From contig NZ_CP090004.1 in NCBI RefSeq assembly GCF_021390175.1, forward strand, positions 248,001 through 312,000: DNA of 64,000 nt, written 5' to 3'. The notes under the pieces are model-generated. The model had not been told where the DNA came from and did no database searches. It saw only the letters and a program-made list of their open reading frames with translations. Origin of the DNA: Flagellimonas sp. HMM57. Its GTDB lineage: Bacteria > Bacteroidota > Bacteroidia > Flavobacteriales > Flavobacteriaceae. A program made the position numbers and the translations under genes. Below are positions 53,457-62,317 of this stretch, piece after piece (within the stretch, counting starts at the first letter, position 1; each line of letters begins with the position of its first letter).

Positions 53457-54170
53457 TTACGTAATAAGATTTCCATTTTCATCCCATTCGGCAACAGTAC
53501 CCCTTGTGCTTTGATCAACACATTTGGCCAGCCACGCTTCATCATAAGACACGTTATATTGGGCCAAGACATCATCGGGAACACCATTCCAGACATTGGG
53601 CATGTTACCCTTATATCCAAGTTCTTCGATACCTATTTTAGTAGTGTAATATCCGGTCAGTGTAAGATTTCGCATCGTAGAAAAAAACTGGATTTCCAAT
53701 GGACGTTCTTCTTCAGGTATTGTAACATCTGGATAGGCAATGGTATCCAAAATGGATTTTTGTTGTTTTTCGGTTGCCAATTTGAATGTACTACCGTATT
53801 CCGTGTTGCTCTTATGGTCAAGCCACATAAGACCGCCGCGTAAGGGAACTTGTAATTCGGGAATATCTTTTGCCATAAACTCAATAAAATCTGGAACTTT
53901 GGCATCCGTAGCACTATGCAAATCTTCACTAGCCGGTAGAATTAAATCACAGAGAACCATCAGAGTACCCATTTCATGTTCATTAAAGAAGGTTTGACCC
54001 AGTAATTCCTCATCCGATTCTTTCTCTATAGGTGTTCTTCCATAAACATATGCTTTTTCAGTAGTAGGCGAATCGGTGACTTCTATCGGTTTGGGATTAC
54101 ACCCATGAACGACCAATCCACTGGCTACACTTCCGAGCAAAATAGACTTTAAGCTTTCTCTTCTGTCCAT
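53457..54170 (-). CDS. Gluconate 2-dehydrogenase subunit 3-family protein (small subunit of GMC oxidoreductase)
   Basis: The 237-residue protein begins MDRRESLKSILLG, a twin-arginine motif followed by a hydrophobic segment and a lipobox-like VVHGC, so it looks like a Tat-exported lipoprotein. The rest matches the Gluconate_2-dh3 family (FFNEHEMGTLMVLCDLILPA, FIEFMAKDIPELQVPLRGGL). Such subunits carry their folded FAD partner across the membrane and stabilise it. The GMC gene lies 3 bp upstream on the same strand and lacks its own signal peptide, as expected for piggy-back Tat export. Confidence 0.9.
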   Translation of the reverse strand: MDRRESLKSILLGSVASGLVVHGCNPKPIEVTDSPTTEKAYVYGRTPIEKESDEELLGQTFFNEHEMGTLMVLCDLILPASEDLHSATDAKVPDFIEFMAKDIPELQVPLRGGLMWLDHKSNTEYGSTFKLATEKQQKSILDTIAYPDVTIPEEERPLEIQFFSTMRNLTLTGYYTTKIGIEELGYKGNMPNVWNGVPDDVLAQYNVSYDEAWLAKCVDQSTRGTVAEWDENGNLIT

Positions 54171-54173
54171 ACC

Positions 54174-55892
54174 TTAGATGTTTTGTTGTTTGAGTTGCTC
54201 AACGATATAGTCAGACGCTCTCCACGAAAGCGCTAAAATGGTCCATGTAGGATTTTTATCTGCTTGGGAGACAAAGGGACCTGCATCAACAATAAAAACA
54301 TTTTCAGTGTCATGTAACTGTTGGTATTTGTTGACTACCGAAGTTTTCTTGTCATCACCCATTCTGGTAGTCCCTACTTCGTGAATAATTTTACCAGGGG
54401 CCAGTATTCCATAGTTTTCTTCTTTCCCAGGTTTATCACCTAAAGGTTCAGCACCCATATTGTGCAGAATTTCTTCAAAGGTATCATGCATGTGTTTTAC
54501 TTGTTTCACCTCATGATCTGTCCATTGGTAATTGAATTTTAATACGGGTATTCCAAATTCATCGACCTTGGTAGTGTCGATTTCGCAATAATTACTCTTC
54601 TGTGGAATGGATTCACCCCTACCAGAAAAACCAAGAACGGATCCATAGTATTTCTTCACGTCCTCTCGCAGACCATTTCCGTATCCTCCAACTTTTAAAC
54701 CAAAAAATTTGTTGAATTCGTTGGGATCAAAACCAAAACCATAGCTTGGCATTCGCATTCCGCCCCATATTTCTATATGGTACCCCCTAGGGAAATCCAG
54801 TTGCTTATTGTCTAACCACCATGGTGTATATACATGCATTCCACCTACTCCATCTTCATTGTAAGTTTTCCTGTTCATAAGCTCCGGAACAAAACCTGCC
54901 CTTCCGGTTCCCGTGGAATCATGAAGATATTTCCCAACAATATCACTGCTGTTACCTAATCCGTTCGGGTGTTGTTTGCTTTTCGAGTTTAGCAAAATCC
55001 TTGCAGAACTACATGCAGAAGCGGCCAAAACCACTACTTTTCCTTTTAACTTGTATTCTTTTCTATCCTTTTTGTCAATGTAAGAAACCCCTGTTGCCTT
55101 ACCTTCTTCATCAGTGGTCACTTCCCTTACCATACAATTTACAAAAAGGTCTATTTGCCCGCCATTCTTCTGCGCTGGAAAAATAAGGCAAGTTCCTGCT
55201 GAAAAATCTGCATACACTTGGCATGCTCTTGAACATTGTCCGCAATAAAAACAAACTCCTCTGTCCTTGTTGATTCTTTTGGTAAGCATGGACATTCTTG
55301 AAGGATATACGGGAATATTGGATTTTCTGGCTCCCTTAATGTAAAAAAGCTCATGCAATCTAGGTTTTGGAGGAGGAAGGAAAAAACCATCGGGATCATT
55401 TGGCAATCCTTCATTGGTACCAAAAACACCAATGAGTTTATCCACTTTATCGTAATAAGGTTTTACATCTTCGTAACCTATGGGCCAGTTATCCCCTAAA
55501 CCATCCTGATCTTTTCGCTTAAAATCCTTAGGACCAAATCGAAGTGATATCCTTCCCCAATGATTGGTTCTACCGCCGAGCATCCTTGAACGAAACCAGC
55601 TAAACTCGCTTTCTTTTTCATTGGTGTACGGTTCGCCTTCAATTTCCCAGCCTCCATATGCCGAATCAAAGTCACCAAAAGGTCGAATGGTATTTGCTCC
55701 CCTTCTTGGAGATGCATATGGCCATTTCATCTGTGTCATCTGTTCAGAATCTGCAGGGTCAAAAAATGGACCTGCTTCAACCACAGCAATCTTCAAACCA
55801 GCCTCTGATAATATTTTAGTGGCCATGCCTCCACCAGCTCCAGAACCTACTACTATAACATCATAGCTTTCGGAAGATTCAATTATCTGCAT
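54174..55892 (-). CDS. GMC-family FAD-dependent sugar oxidoreductase
   Basis: The 572-residue protein has the FAD dinucleotide motif IVVGSGAGGGMAT near the N-terminus. The GMC C-terminal catalytic region has His504 in HEVGTTRMG and Asn547 in ADKNPTWTILALS. A cysteine cluster C214-x2-C217-x2-C220-x3-C224 (plus C235) resembles the iron-sulfur site of bacterial FAD glucose dehydrogenases that pass electrons to a cytochrome. It has no signal peptide; export likely depends on the Tat-type small subunit next door. Likely oxidises a sugar or glycoside hydroxyl in the periplasm (glucoside 3-dehydrogenase-like, or aldose C1). First gene of the operon, so its promoter lies in 55893-56005. Confidence 0.9.
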   Translation of the reverse strand: MQIIESSESYDVIVVGSGAGGGMATKILSEAGLKIAVVEAGPFFDPADSEQMTQMKWPYASPRRGANTIRPFGDFDSAYGGWEIEGEPYTNEKESEFSWFRSRMLGGRTNHWGRISLRFGPKDFKRKDQDGLGDNWPIGYEDVKPYYDKVDKLIGVFGTNEGLPNDPDGFFLPPPKPRLHELFYIKGARKSNIPVYPSRMSMLTKRINKDRGVCFYCGQCSRACQVYADFSAGTCLIFPAQKNGGQIDLFVNCMVREVTTDEEGKATGVSYIDKKDRKEYKLKGKVVVLAASACSSARILLNSKSKQHPNGLGNSSDIVGKYLHDSTGTGRAGFVPELMNRKTYNEDGVGGMHVYTPWWLDNKQLDFPRGYHIEIWGGMRMPSYGFGFDPNEFNKFFGLKVGGYGNGLREDVKKYYGSVLGFSGRGESIPQKSNYCEIDTTKVDEFGIPVLKFNYQWTDHEVKQVKHMHDTFEEILHNMGAEPLGDKPGKEENYGILAPGKIIHEVGTTRMGDDKKTSVVNKYQQLHDTENVFIVDAGPFVSQADKNPTWTILALSWRASDYIVEQLKQQNI

Positions 55893-56005
55893 TTTTTTCA
55901 GTAAAATTTATGATAAAGTATAAAATTTAGAAATCTATTTTTATAAATATGTAGATTTTGACAAAAAGCGTTATGGAATTGAAATTAAATGATAATGCAG
56001 CCGTT

Positions 56006-56887
56006 TTATAAGACCCTTTTAATCCCTAAGAAATCTTCGCGGTACTTGGTTGGGGTACACCCTTTACTTTTCTTAAAAATCCGATTAAAATTAGCGATAC
56101 TGTTAAACCCCGTACTGTAAGCAATTTCGGATATGCTCTTGTCTTTTTCTATCAGCTGTCTTGAGGCATAACCAATTCTTATATCATTTAGATATTCCAC
56201 AAAAGTCTTACCTGTTCTTTTCTTAATAAATCTATTAAAAGAAACCGTGCTCATATTTAACAAGTCGGATACTTCTGAAAGTGAAACTTTGGAGTCATAC
56301 TTTTTCTCGATGAATTGGTGTAACCTTTTTAACTTTTCACTATGCTCATAGTTTTCTGGTTCCACCGATGTAGTGGACAACATTCGCTGGTTTCTGGAAA
56401 TAGAAAGATCATATAAAATTGAAAAAATCTCCAAAAAATAATCCATACTATCCAACTTTGACACCTTCTTGATTCTGGATTCCAAAGCCAAACAGGTATT
56501 CCTGGAAAACAGAATACCATGATTGGCCCTTTCAAACATTTCTTTGATCGGCTTCATAATGCCCCTATCCAAAAACTCAGCTTGAAATAGATTGTCCTGA
56601 AATTGAATGGTGATCTCCCTAATCTTTTTACTCTCACACGTATGCTGTTCCCAGACGTGATAAAGATTTGGTCCGATCAACACAAGGTCCATATCGGCGA
56701 TCTCCTCCATACTATCACCGACAACTCTCCTAACACCCGGGGCATTACAAATAAAATTTAGTTCATACTCTGGATGGTAATGTATGGGATAATCAAAAAA
56801 CTCCTTGGTGCGATCAAAAACTAAAAAACTGTCTTTGGGCGACATTTGGATGATTTCCCGATGTGGTTTTTGAAAGATATGTGCCAT
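56006..56887 (-). CDS. AraC-family regulator of the mannan locus
   Basis: The 293-residue protein has an N-terminal cupin-like sensing half (FDYPIHYHPEYELNFICNAP) and a C-terminal AraC double HTH (~190-285: VSLSEVSDLLNMSTVSFNRF and ISEIAYSTGFNSIANFNRIF, ending TPTKYREDF). It is divergent from the GH26 operon, and the 121-bp gap contains the 16-base motif also found before the sulfatase. It is the only regulator inside the mannan locus, so it probably activates these promoters in response to a mannan-derived sugar. Ligand not known. Confidence 0.87.
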   Translation of the reverse strand: MAHIFQKPHREIIQMSPKDSFLVFDRTKEFFDYPIHYHPEYELNFICNAPGVRRVVGDSMEEIADMDLVLIGPNLYHVWEQHTCESKKIREITIQFQDNLFQAEFLDRGIMKPIKEMFERANHGILFSRNTCLALESRIKKVSKLDSMDYFLEIFSILYDLSISRNQRMLSTTSVEPENYEHSEKLKRLHQFIEKKYDSKVSLSEVSDLLNMSTVSFNRFIKKRTGKTFVEYLNDIRIGYASRQLIEKDKSISEIAYSTGFNSIANFNRIFKKSKGCTPTKYREDFLGIKRVL

Positions 56888-56906
56888 AGTAGCAATTATA
56901 CAATAG

Positions 56907-56922
56907 AATGATAAAATAGTAT
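56907..56922 (+). promoter_or_regulatory. 16-base motif between AraC and GH26 genes
   Basis: AATGATAAAATAGTAT, identical to 47322-47337, ends 24 bases before the -7 box of the GH26 operon. A related TGATAAAATATGATAAT lies before the second SusC (62190-62206). Confidence 0.6.
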
Positions 56923-56945
56923 TGATTAAAAGTGTAAATGTAATC

Positions 56946-56953
56946 TATTTTTG
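56946..56953 (+). promoter_or_regulatory. -7 box (TATTTTTG) of the GH26 operon
   Basis: Exact TAnnTTTG match 57 bases before the GH26 ATG at 57010; gives a leader of about 50 bases. Confidence 0.55.
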
Positions 56954-57009
56954 AACATACGTTTAATGTATAAAAACATTATTAAAATTATATTTCTTTA
57001 AAAATAATA

Positions 57010-58200
57010 ATGCCAAATTTATTTTTTTATCAAAAAAATAGAGTTTCAAAAGATTTTAGTCTTAAAAATATTCAACTCAAAATCTTCAATGCTTTCTTAT
57101 ATGCTTATATCGTATTACTGTTATTATCATTCATGTCATGTAAAAGTGCGCTTCAATCATCTGCAAGACATATTGAGTTATGTGATTTAAATGCACATGA
57201 AAATGCAAGGTATCTCATGGCTCGAATACAGGAAATAGCTAAAACAGGTTATGCTTTTGGGCACCAAGATGCAACAGCGTATGGCATAGGGTGGAAAAAT
57301 GATGGCACCCTTCATAAAAGCGACGTTAATGAAGTTACTGGAGAGTTTCCCGGTATTTATGGATTTGAACTGGGACATGTTGAGTTGGGTCATGCCCAAA
57401 ACCTAGATACGGTTAACTTCCAGCTAATGGGCGATTTGATTAAGACTGCATATGAAAATGGTGGCATTACTACAATAAGCTGGCATCCCAATAATCCAAC
57501 AACAAGAAATAGTGCATGGGATACAACGAGCACTATTTCCAATATTTTGGAAGGAGGGATTCTAAATCCAAAGTTTAAAGGTTGGTTATATCGATTGGCG
57601 GGTTTTCTAAACTCTTTAAAAACAAAATCAGGCAAACCTATACCTGTGGTCTTTCGGCCATACCATGAAATGAACGGTTCTTGGTTTTGGTGGGGAAAAA
57701 AAAGCTGTACTCCAGAACAGTTTAAACAATTATGGCGAGAAACTTTTGAAGTTCTTACCGAAGATTTTGAAGTTCACAATCTTATTTATTGTTATGCCAC
57801 AGATGCGGTGGAAGATACAACCGAGTACATGAATTATTATCCTGGAGATGGTTATGTAGATATGCTTGGAATCGATTTGTACCACAAGAAAACAACTGAA
57901 GAGTATATTCAACTACTTAATGAAAATCTGGACATGCTTGCTGAAATCGCAAAAGAAAAACAAATGCCTTTTGCTCTGACAGAAGGTGGTCTGGAGGGTG
58001 TAAAAGTTGTAGATTGGTGGACAGAAGTTTTAGATAAAAACATTTCAAATAAAGGGCTGTCGTGGGCATTGATGTGGAGAAATGCCTCTTTAAATCACTA
58101 TTTTGCTCCTTTTGTTGGACAAAAAAGCAGTGAAGACTTTATAAAGTTCAAAAATCTACCCCATGTGCTTTTTTTAAAAGAGATAGAAAAAATAAGATAA
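57010..58200 (+). CDS. GH26 beta-mannanase / mannobiohydrolase lipoprotein
   Basis: The 396-residue protein has a long basic N-region then a lipoprotein signal (YIVLLLLSFMSC, Cys44). The GH26 catalytic residues are visible: acid/base Glu220 in FRPYHEMNGSWFWWG and nucleophile Glu325 in FALTEGGLEG, plus SWHPNNP near residue 158. Family members cut beta-1,4-mannan, several releasing mannobiose. Being first in an operon with a transporter, GH130 and AGE epimerase matches the characterised Bacteroides fragilis mannobiose operon. Probably periplasmic-facing or surface lipoprotein. Only 16 bp separate it from the transporter gene. Confidence 0.92.
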   Translation: MPNLFFYQKNRVSKDFSLKNIQLKIFNAFLYAYIVLLLLSFMSCKSALQSSARHIELCDLNAHENARYLMARIQEIAKTGYAFGHQDATAYGIGWKNDGTLHKSDVNEVTGEFPGIYGFELGHVELGHAQNLDTVNFQLMGDLIKTAYENGGITTISWHPNNPTTRNSAWDTTSTISNILEGGILNPKFKGWLYRLAGFLNSLKTKSGKPIPVVFRPYHEMNGSWFWWGKKSCTPEQFKQLWRETFEVLTEDFEVHNLIYCYATDAVEDTTEYMNYYPGDGYVDMLGIDLYHKKTTEEYIQLLNENLDMLAEIAKEKQMPFALTEGGLEGVKVVDWWTEVLDKNISNKGLSWALMWRNASLNHYFAPFVGQKSSEDFIKFKNLPHVLFLKEIEKIR

Positions 58201-58216
58201 TCAGTATTTTGCGTTA

Positions 58217-59623
58217 ATGGAAAAACTAAGGTATAAAGAAAAAATTGGATATGGATTTGGTGATTTTGCCTCTTCCATGTTTTGGAAAATGTTTGGAGTA
58301 TACCTTCTTTTCTTTTACACGGATGTTTTTGGCATATCTGCAACAGTAGTGGGAACCATGTTCTTGATTACAAGAATTTTTGATGGAATCAATGATCCGA
58401 TAATGGGGATCATAGCCGATAAGACAAATACAAAATGGGGTAAATTCAGGCCTTATCTTTTATGGATGGCGATACCATTTGGGGTTTTTGGAATACTTAC
58501 GTTTACCACACCAAATTTTTCCATATCCAGCAAGATTATCTATGCATACGTCACCTACTGTATCATGATGGTTGTTTACACGGCAATTAACGTTCCATAT
58601 GCTTCTTTAATGGGGGTTATGACCTCAAATCTGAAGGATAGGACTTCGCTGGCATCATTTCGATTTGTCTTTGCTTTTGCTGGTAGTATCTTGGTTTTGG
58701 CCACCGCAGAGCCTCTGGTCGATTATTTTGCTGCCACTGATGATTCTGAGAGCACCCAAAAAGCTTGGCAATACACGATGGCAATCTATGCCATTATTGC
58801 AATAGGGTTCTTTATCGGCACTTTTTACCTTACACGGGAGAGGATTCAGCCACCAAAAAATCAAAAAACAGCTATAAAAACCGATTTAAAAAACTTGGCA
58901 AAGAACAAACCATGGTTCGTTTTGCTTGCTTCTGGTATTTTTTCTTTGATTTTTAACTCCATTCGTGACGGATCGACCATTTATTATTTCAAATATTATT
59001 TTAAGACTCAAGATGCTTTTCAACTTCCCATTATAGAAATAACAATAACGTTTAGTACGTTGTATTTAGTCTTGGGGCAAGCAGCTAATATTCTCGGGGT
59101 TATTATGGCAAAACCTGTTTCGGACAGTATTGGAAAGAAAAAAACTTTTATCGGGGCAATGTTGATAGCATCCTTACTAAGTTGTGCTTTCTTCTTCCTG
59201 GGTGAATCGGATGTTACCTTAATCTTTGTTTTCCAATTCTTGATAAGCATCTGTGCCGGTATTATCTTTCCGCTACTTTGGTCCATGTATGCAGATATTG
59301 CAGATTTTTCTGAATGGAAAACAGGTAGAAGAGCAACGGGATTGATCTTTTCATCATCGTCCATGTCACAAAAAATGGGCTGGACCCTTGGCGGCGCACT
59401 TACAGGTTGGATATTGGGGTTTTATGGATTTGAAGCAAATACTGCTCAAACTGAAGCAGCCCAAACAGGAATTCGATTAATGATGAGTTTCTTACCTGCG
59501 GCAGGGGCTTTACTATCGGCAATTTTATTAATTTTTTATACTCTGGATGACAAGCTTATGTTGAAAATCAACAGAGATTTAATCAAAAGGAAAAGCGAAA
59601 ATGAAAATAATAACAATCAATAG
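58217..59623 (+). CDS. GPH-family (MFS) sugar transporter for mannobiose
   Basis: The 468-residue protein starts EKIGYGFGDFASSMFWKMFG, the hallmark of glycoside-pentoside-hexuronide:cation symporters. It has about twelve membrane segments and motifs FDGINDPIMGIIADKTNTKWGK and the ASLMGVMT loop. It carries disaccharides across the inner membrane with a cation. Its position between GH26 and GH130 predicts mannobiose as substrate. Stop and next ATG are three bases apart. Confidence 0.92.
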   Translation: MEKLRYKEKIGYGFGDFASSMFWKMFGVYLLFFYTDVFGISATVVGTMFLITRIFDGINDPIMGIIADKTNTKWGKFRPYLLWMAIPFGVFGILTFTTPNFSISSKIIYAYVTYCIMMVVYTAINVPYASLMGVMTSNLKDRTSLASFRFVFAFAGSILVLATAEPLVDYFAATDDSESTQKAWQYTMAIYAIIAIGFFIGTFYLTRERIQPPKNQKTAIKTDLKNLAKNKPWFVLLASGIFSLIFNSIRDGSTIYYFKYYFKTQDAFQLPIIEITITFSTLYLVLGQAANILGVIMAKPVSDSIGKKKTFIGAMLIASLLSCAFFFLGESDVTLIFVFQFLISICAGIIFPLLWSMYADIADFSEWKTGRRATGLIFSSSSMSQKMGWTLGGALTGWILGFYGFEANTAQTEAAQTGIRLMMSFLPAAGALLSAILLIFYTLDDKLMLKINRDLIKRKSENENNNNQ

Positions 59624-59626
59624 AAA

Positions 59627-60823
59627 ATGAAAACCAATACCACTTCCCAAAAAAAGGAACTGTTTTCAAAACTATTTGAAAATTACAATGATTTAGTAAG
59701 TAGAAAAAACATCCCCGAAAAGCACTCTAATGGCATATATACAAAATATAAGTATCCTATTATCACTGCCGACCATACCCCACTGCATTGGCGCTACGAC
59801 TTATCCCCCATTACAAATCCAAAAGCATTGGAACGTATTGGAATAAATGCCACATTTAATGCCGGCGCCATAAAATGGAACAGCAAATACGTATTATGTG
59901 TTAGAGTGGAAGGTAAAGACAGAAAATCATTTTTTGCATTTGCCGAAAGTGATAATGGTATCGATAACTTCAAGTTTTGGGATAAGCCATTGGTCCTTCC
60001 TCAAAATAAACAGGCTGACATCAATGTGTATGATATGCGCCTTACCCTTCATGAAGATGGTTATGTGTACGGATTTTTCTGTACGGAAAGAAAAGATCCC
60101 AATGCGCCCAATGGTGATACTTCAGCAGCAGTTGCAAATGCAGGAATCGTTAGGAGCAAAGACTTGAAGACCTGGGAAAGACTTCCCGATTTAATTTCCA
60201 GTTCAAGTCAACAACGTAACGTAACCATTCATCCCGAATTTGTAAACGGCAAGTATGCCATTTATACAAGACCGCAAGATGGTTTTATAGAAACAGGTTC
60301 TGGAGGAGGAATAGGACTAGGATATATTGATGATATCACGAACCCCGTTGTTAAAAATGAGCGAATTTTAAACCCAAAAAGGTATCATACCGTCTATGAA
60401 TTAAAAAATGGCCAAGGTCCTTCTCCTCTAAAGACTTCCGAAGGATGGTTGCATTTGGCGCATGGTGTTCGAAACACTGCTGCCGGGCTAAGATATGTTT
60501 TGTATATGTTCGTTACCGATTTAAATGATATTTCGAAAATCATATACCAACCAGGAGGTTATATTATGGCGCCCAGCGATGATGAGATTATCGGTGATGT
60601 TGGGAATGTACTTTTTGCCAATGGATGGATAATGGATGAAAATGAAGATATTTTCATATACTATGCCTCTTCGGATACCAGAACCCATATAGCAAAAGCA
60701 AGATTGGAAACGCTTTTGGATTATTGCAAAAATACACCGCCAGATGGTAAGACTTCTTCAGGATCTGTACAAAATATCGTGAATCTCATCGAGAAAAACC
60801 AAGGGCTTTACCAACCATTATAA
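59627..60823 (+). CDS. GH130 mannosylglucose phosphorylase
   Basis: The 398-residue protein has a five-bladed propeller of GH130 type, with no signal peptide. Visible features: YKYPIITADHTPLHWRYDLS, RVEGKDRKSFFAFAESDNG, VYDMRLTLHEDG, EGWLHLAHGVRNTAAGLRY and DDEIIGDVGNVLFANGW. Enzymes of subfamily 1 phosphorolyse 4-O-beta-mannosyl-glucose to mannose-1-phosphate and glucose, in the cytosol. Neighbouring AGE-type epimerase supplies this substrate from mannobiose, so the assignment rests on family plus context. The stop abuts the next ATG (60823/60824). Confidence 0.92.
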   Translation: MKTNTTSQKKELFSKLFENYNDLVSRKNIPEKHSNGIYTKYKYPIITADHTPLHWRYDLSPITNPKALERIGINATFNAGAIKWNSKYVLCVRVEGKDRKSFFAFAESDNGIDNFKFWDKPLVLPQNKQADINVYDMRLTLHEDGYVYGFFCTERKDPNAPNGDTSAAVANAGIVRSKDLKTWERLPDLISSSSQQRNVTIHPEFVNGKYAIYTRPQDGFIETGSGGGIGLGYIDDITNPVVKNERILNPKRYHTVYELKNGQGPSPLKTSEGWLHLAHGVRNTAAGLRYVLYMFVTDLNDISKIIYQPGGYIMAPSDDEIIGDVGNVLFANGWIMDENEDIFIYYASSDTRTHIAKARLETLLDYCKNTPPDGKTSSGSVQNIVNLIEKNQGLYQPL

Positions 60824-62035
60824 ATGGAAAAAATAACCCATGATAACGAATTGCTCTTATTTCAAGAAGAAGTAAGTACCGAGCTGCAATCCATTTTGGA
60901 TTATTGGCAAGCACATTCCAAGGATGACCTTTATGGTGGATTTGTCGGAAAAGTTGATAATTTCAATAATGTCATAATCAATGCGCCGAAAGGAATCATT
61001 TTAAACACAAGGTTGCTTTGGACCTTTTCAAGAGCTTGTAACTTTTATGAAGACTCACGCTATGACAATGAATGCCAAAGAGCCTTTGATTATTTGTTGG
61101 ATAATTTCAGGGACTATGAATTTGGAGGGGTATTTTGGGAATTGGACCATCTAGGAAACCCTTTGGAAATGAGGAAGCAAATCTATGCCCAAGCATTCTG
61201 CATTTATGCATTATCAGAATATTACAGATATTCTAAAAATTCAAAAGCCATACTTTGGGCTCTCGAATTGTTCCGGCTTATAGAAGATAGGGCATACGAC
61301 AAAGTCAATGGTGGATATATAGAGGCTTTTGATCGTAAATGGAAGTCTATTCCCGATATGAGGCTAAGTGAAAAGGACCTAAATGCCCCTAAAACGACAA
61401 ATACGCATCTACATATCCTTGAAGCCTATACCGTGTTGTATGAAATGACGGGGAATCCAGCAGTAGAAAACGCCCTTACCAATTTATTGGAACTGTTTCA
61501 TGGAAGAATTTTTGAGCATAACAATCATATGAAACTGTTCTTTACAACCGAATGGAAGAAACTATCTACAGAGATATCCTTCGGCCATGATATCGAAGCC
61601 GTTTGGCTTATGCTACAGGGTTCAGAAATACTACAAGATAAAATACTTCTAAAACGGACTAAGGAATTGACTGTCAAAGTAACCAAAACCTTTGTCAATG
61701 AAGCACTGGATACAGAATTCGGAGTCATCAATTCTAAAGATTCCGAGACACTGGAAATAGATTGGGACAGGCATTGGTGGCCACAGGCAGAAGCAATGGT
61801 CGGATTATTATACAATTGGAAAATCACCAAAGACCCAAGCTATTTTAATATTTGCAAACAAATTTGGTCATTTATAACAAAACATATCATCGACCATAAA
61901 CATGGCGAATGGTTTTTTAGGGTCGATCGTTATGGATCACCCTGTCTTAAGGAAAATAAAATTGGTCCTTGGAAATGTCCATACCACAATAGTCGGGCAC
62001 TTATAGAAATATTGCAATTACTCCGACAAAATTAA
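60824..62035 (+). CDS. Cellobiose/mannobiose 2-epimerase (AGE family)
   Basis: The 403-residue, all-helical (alpha/alpha)6-barrel protein has AGE-family motifs: NTRLLWTFSRACNFY, GGVFWELDHLGNP, QIYAQAFCIYALSEYYR, THLHILEAY, FGHDIEAVWLM and DRHWWPQAEAMVG. The conserved His residues in the last three are those used for proton transfer. It converts mannobiose to mannosyl-glucose, the GH130 substrate. It starts immediately after the GH130 stop, so translation is coupled. Length is normal for the family. Confidence 0.92.
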   Translation: MEKITHDNELLLFQEEVSTELQSILDYWQAHSKDDLYGGFVGKVDNFNNVIINAPKGIILNTRLLWTFSRACNFYEDSRYDNECQRAFDYLLDNFRDYEFGGVFWELDHLGNPLEMRKQIYAQAFCIYALSEYYRYSKNSKAILWALELFRLIEDRAYDKVNGGYIEAFDRKWKSIPDMRLSEKDLNAPKTTNTHLHILEAYTVLYEMTGNPAVENALTNLLELFHGRIFEHNNHMKLFFTTEWKKLSTEISFGHDIEAVWLMLQGSEILQDKILLKRTKELTVKVTKTFVNEALDTEFGVINSKDSETLEIDWDRHWWPQAEAMVGLLYNWKITKDPSYFNICKQIWSFITKHIIDHKHGEWFFRVDRYGSPCLKENKIGPWKCPYHNSRALIEILQLLRQN

Positions 62036-62177
62036 ACTGCTGGAGAACCGATTTTTTAAATTAAGCTATCCTTTAAACCTCTTTCTCAAACACCTATTGA
62101 GATCAATGGCTTAAAATCAATAATTTCAGTATAGATAATTTATAATATCATTTATTTTTTAACATAAAATTATCAAT

Positions 62178-62206
62178 ATTATCATAATGTGATAAAATAT
62201 GATAAT
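62178..62206. promoter_or_regulatory. Inverted repeat upstream of the second SusC
   Basis: ATTATCATA (62178-62186) and TATGATAAT (62198-62206) form a perfect 9-bp inverted repeat with an 11-base spacer, ending 21 bases before the -7 box at 62227. It contains TGATAAAAT, the core of the motif at 47322 and 56907. Confidence 0.55.
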
Positions 62207-62226
62207 CCATCAGTATAGCATTCCAA

Positions 62227-62234
62227 TACATTTG
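62227..62234 (+). promoter_or_regulatory. -7 box (TACATTTG) of the second SusC gene
   Basis: Exact TAnnTTTG match 84 bases before the ATG at 62318. Confidence 0.55.
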
Positions 62235-62317
62235 TTAAATAATACTAATTGATGTTTTATCAACATTTTCTTAATGTAATGGACATTTAAAAAACTAATT
62301 AACTAAGCAACAAAACT

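Noticed and set aside
53447..53620. N-terminal extension of the isomerase/epimerase gene to 53620
   Set aside because: It overlaps the end of the small-subunit gene in another frame and would hide the signal peptide starting at 53446.
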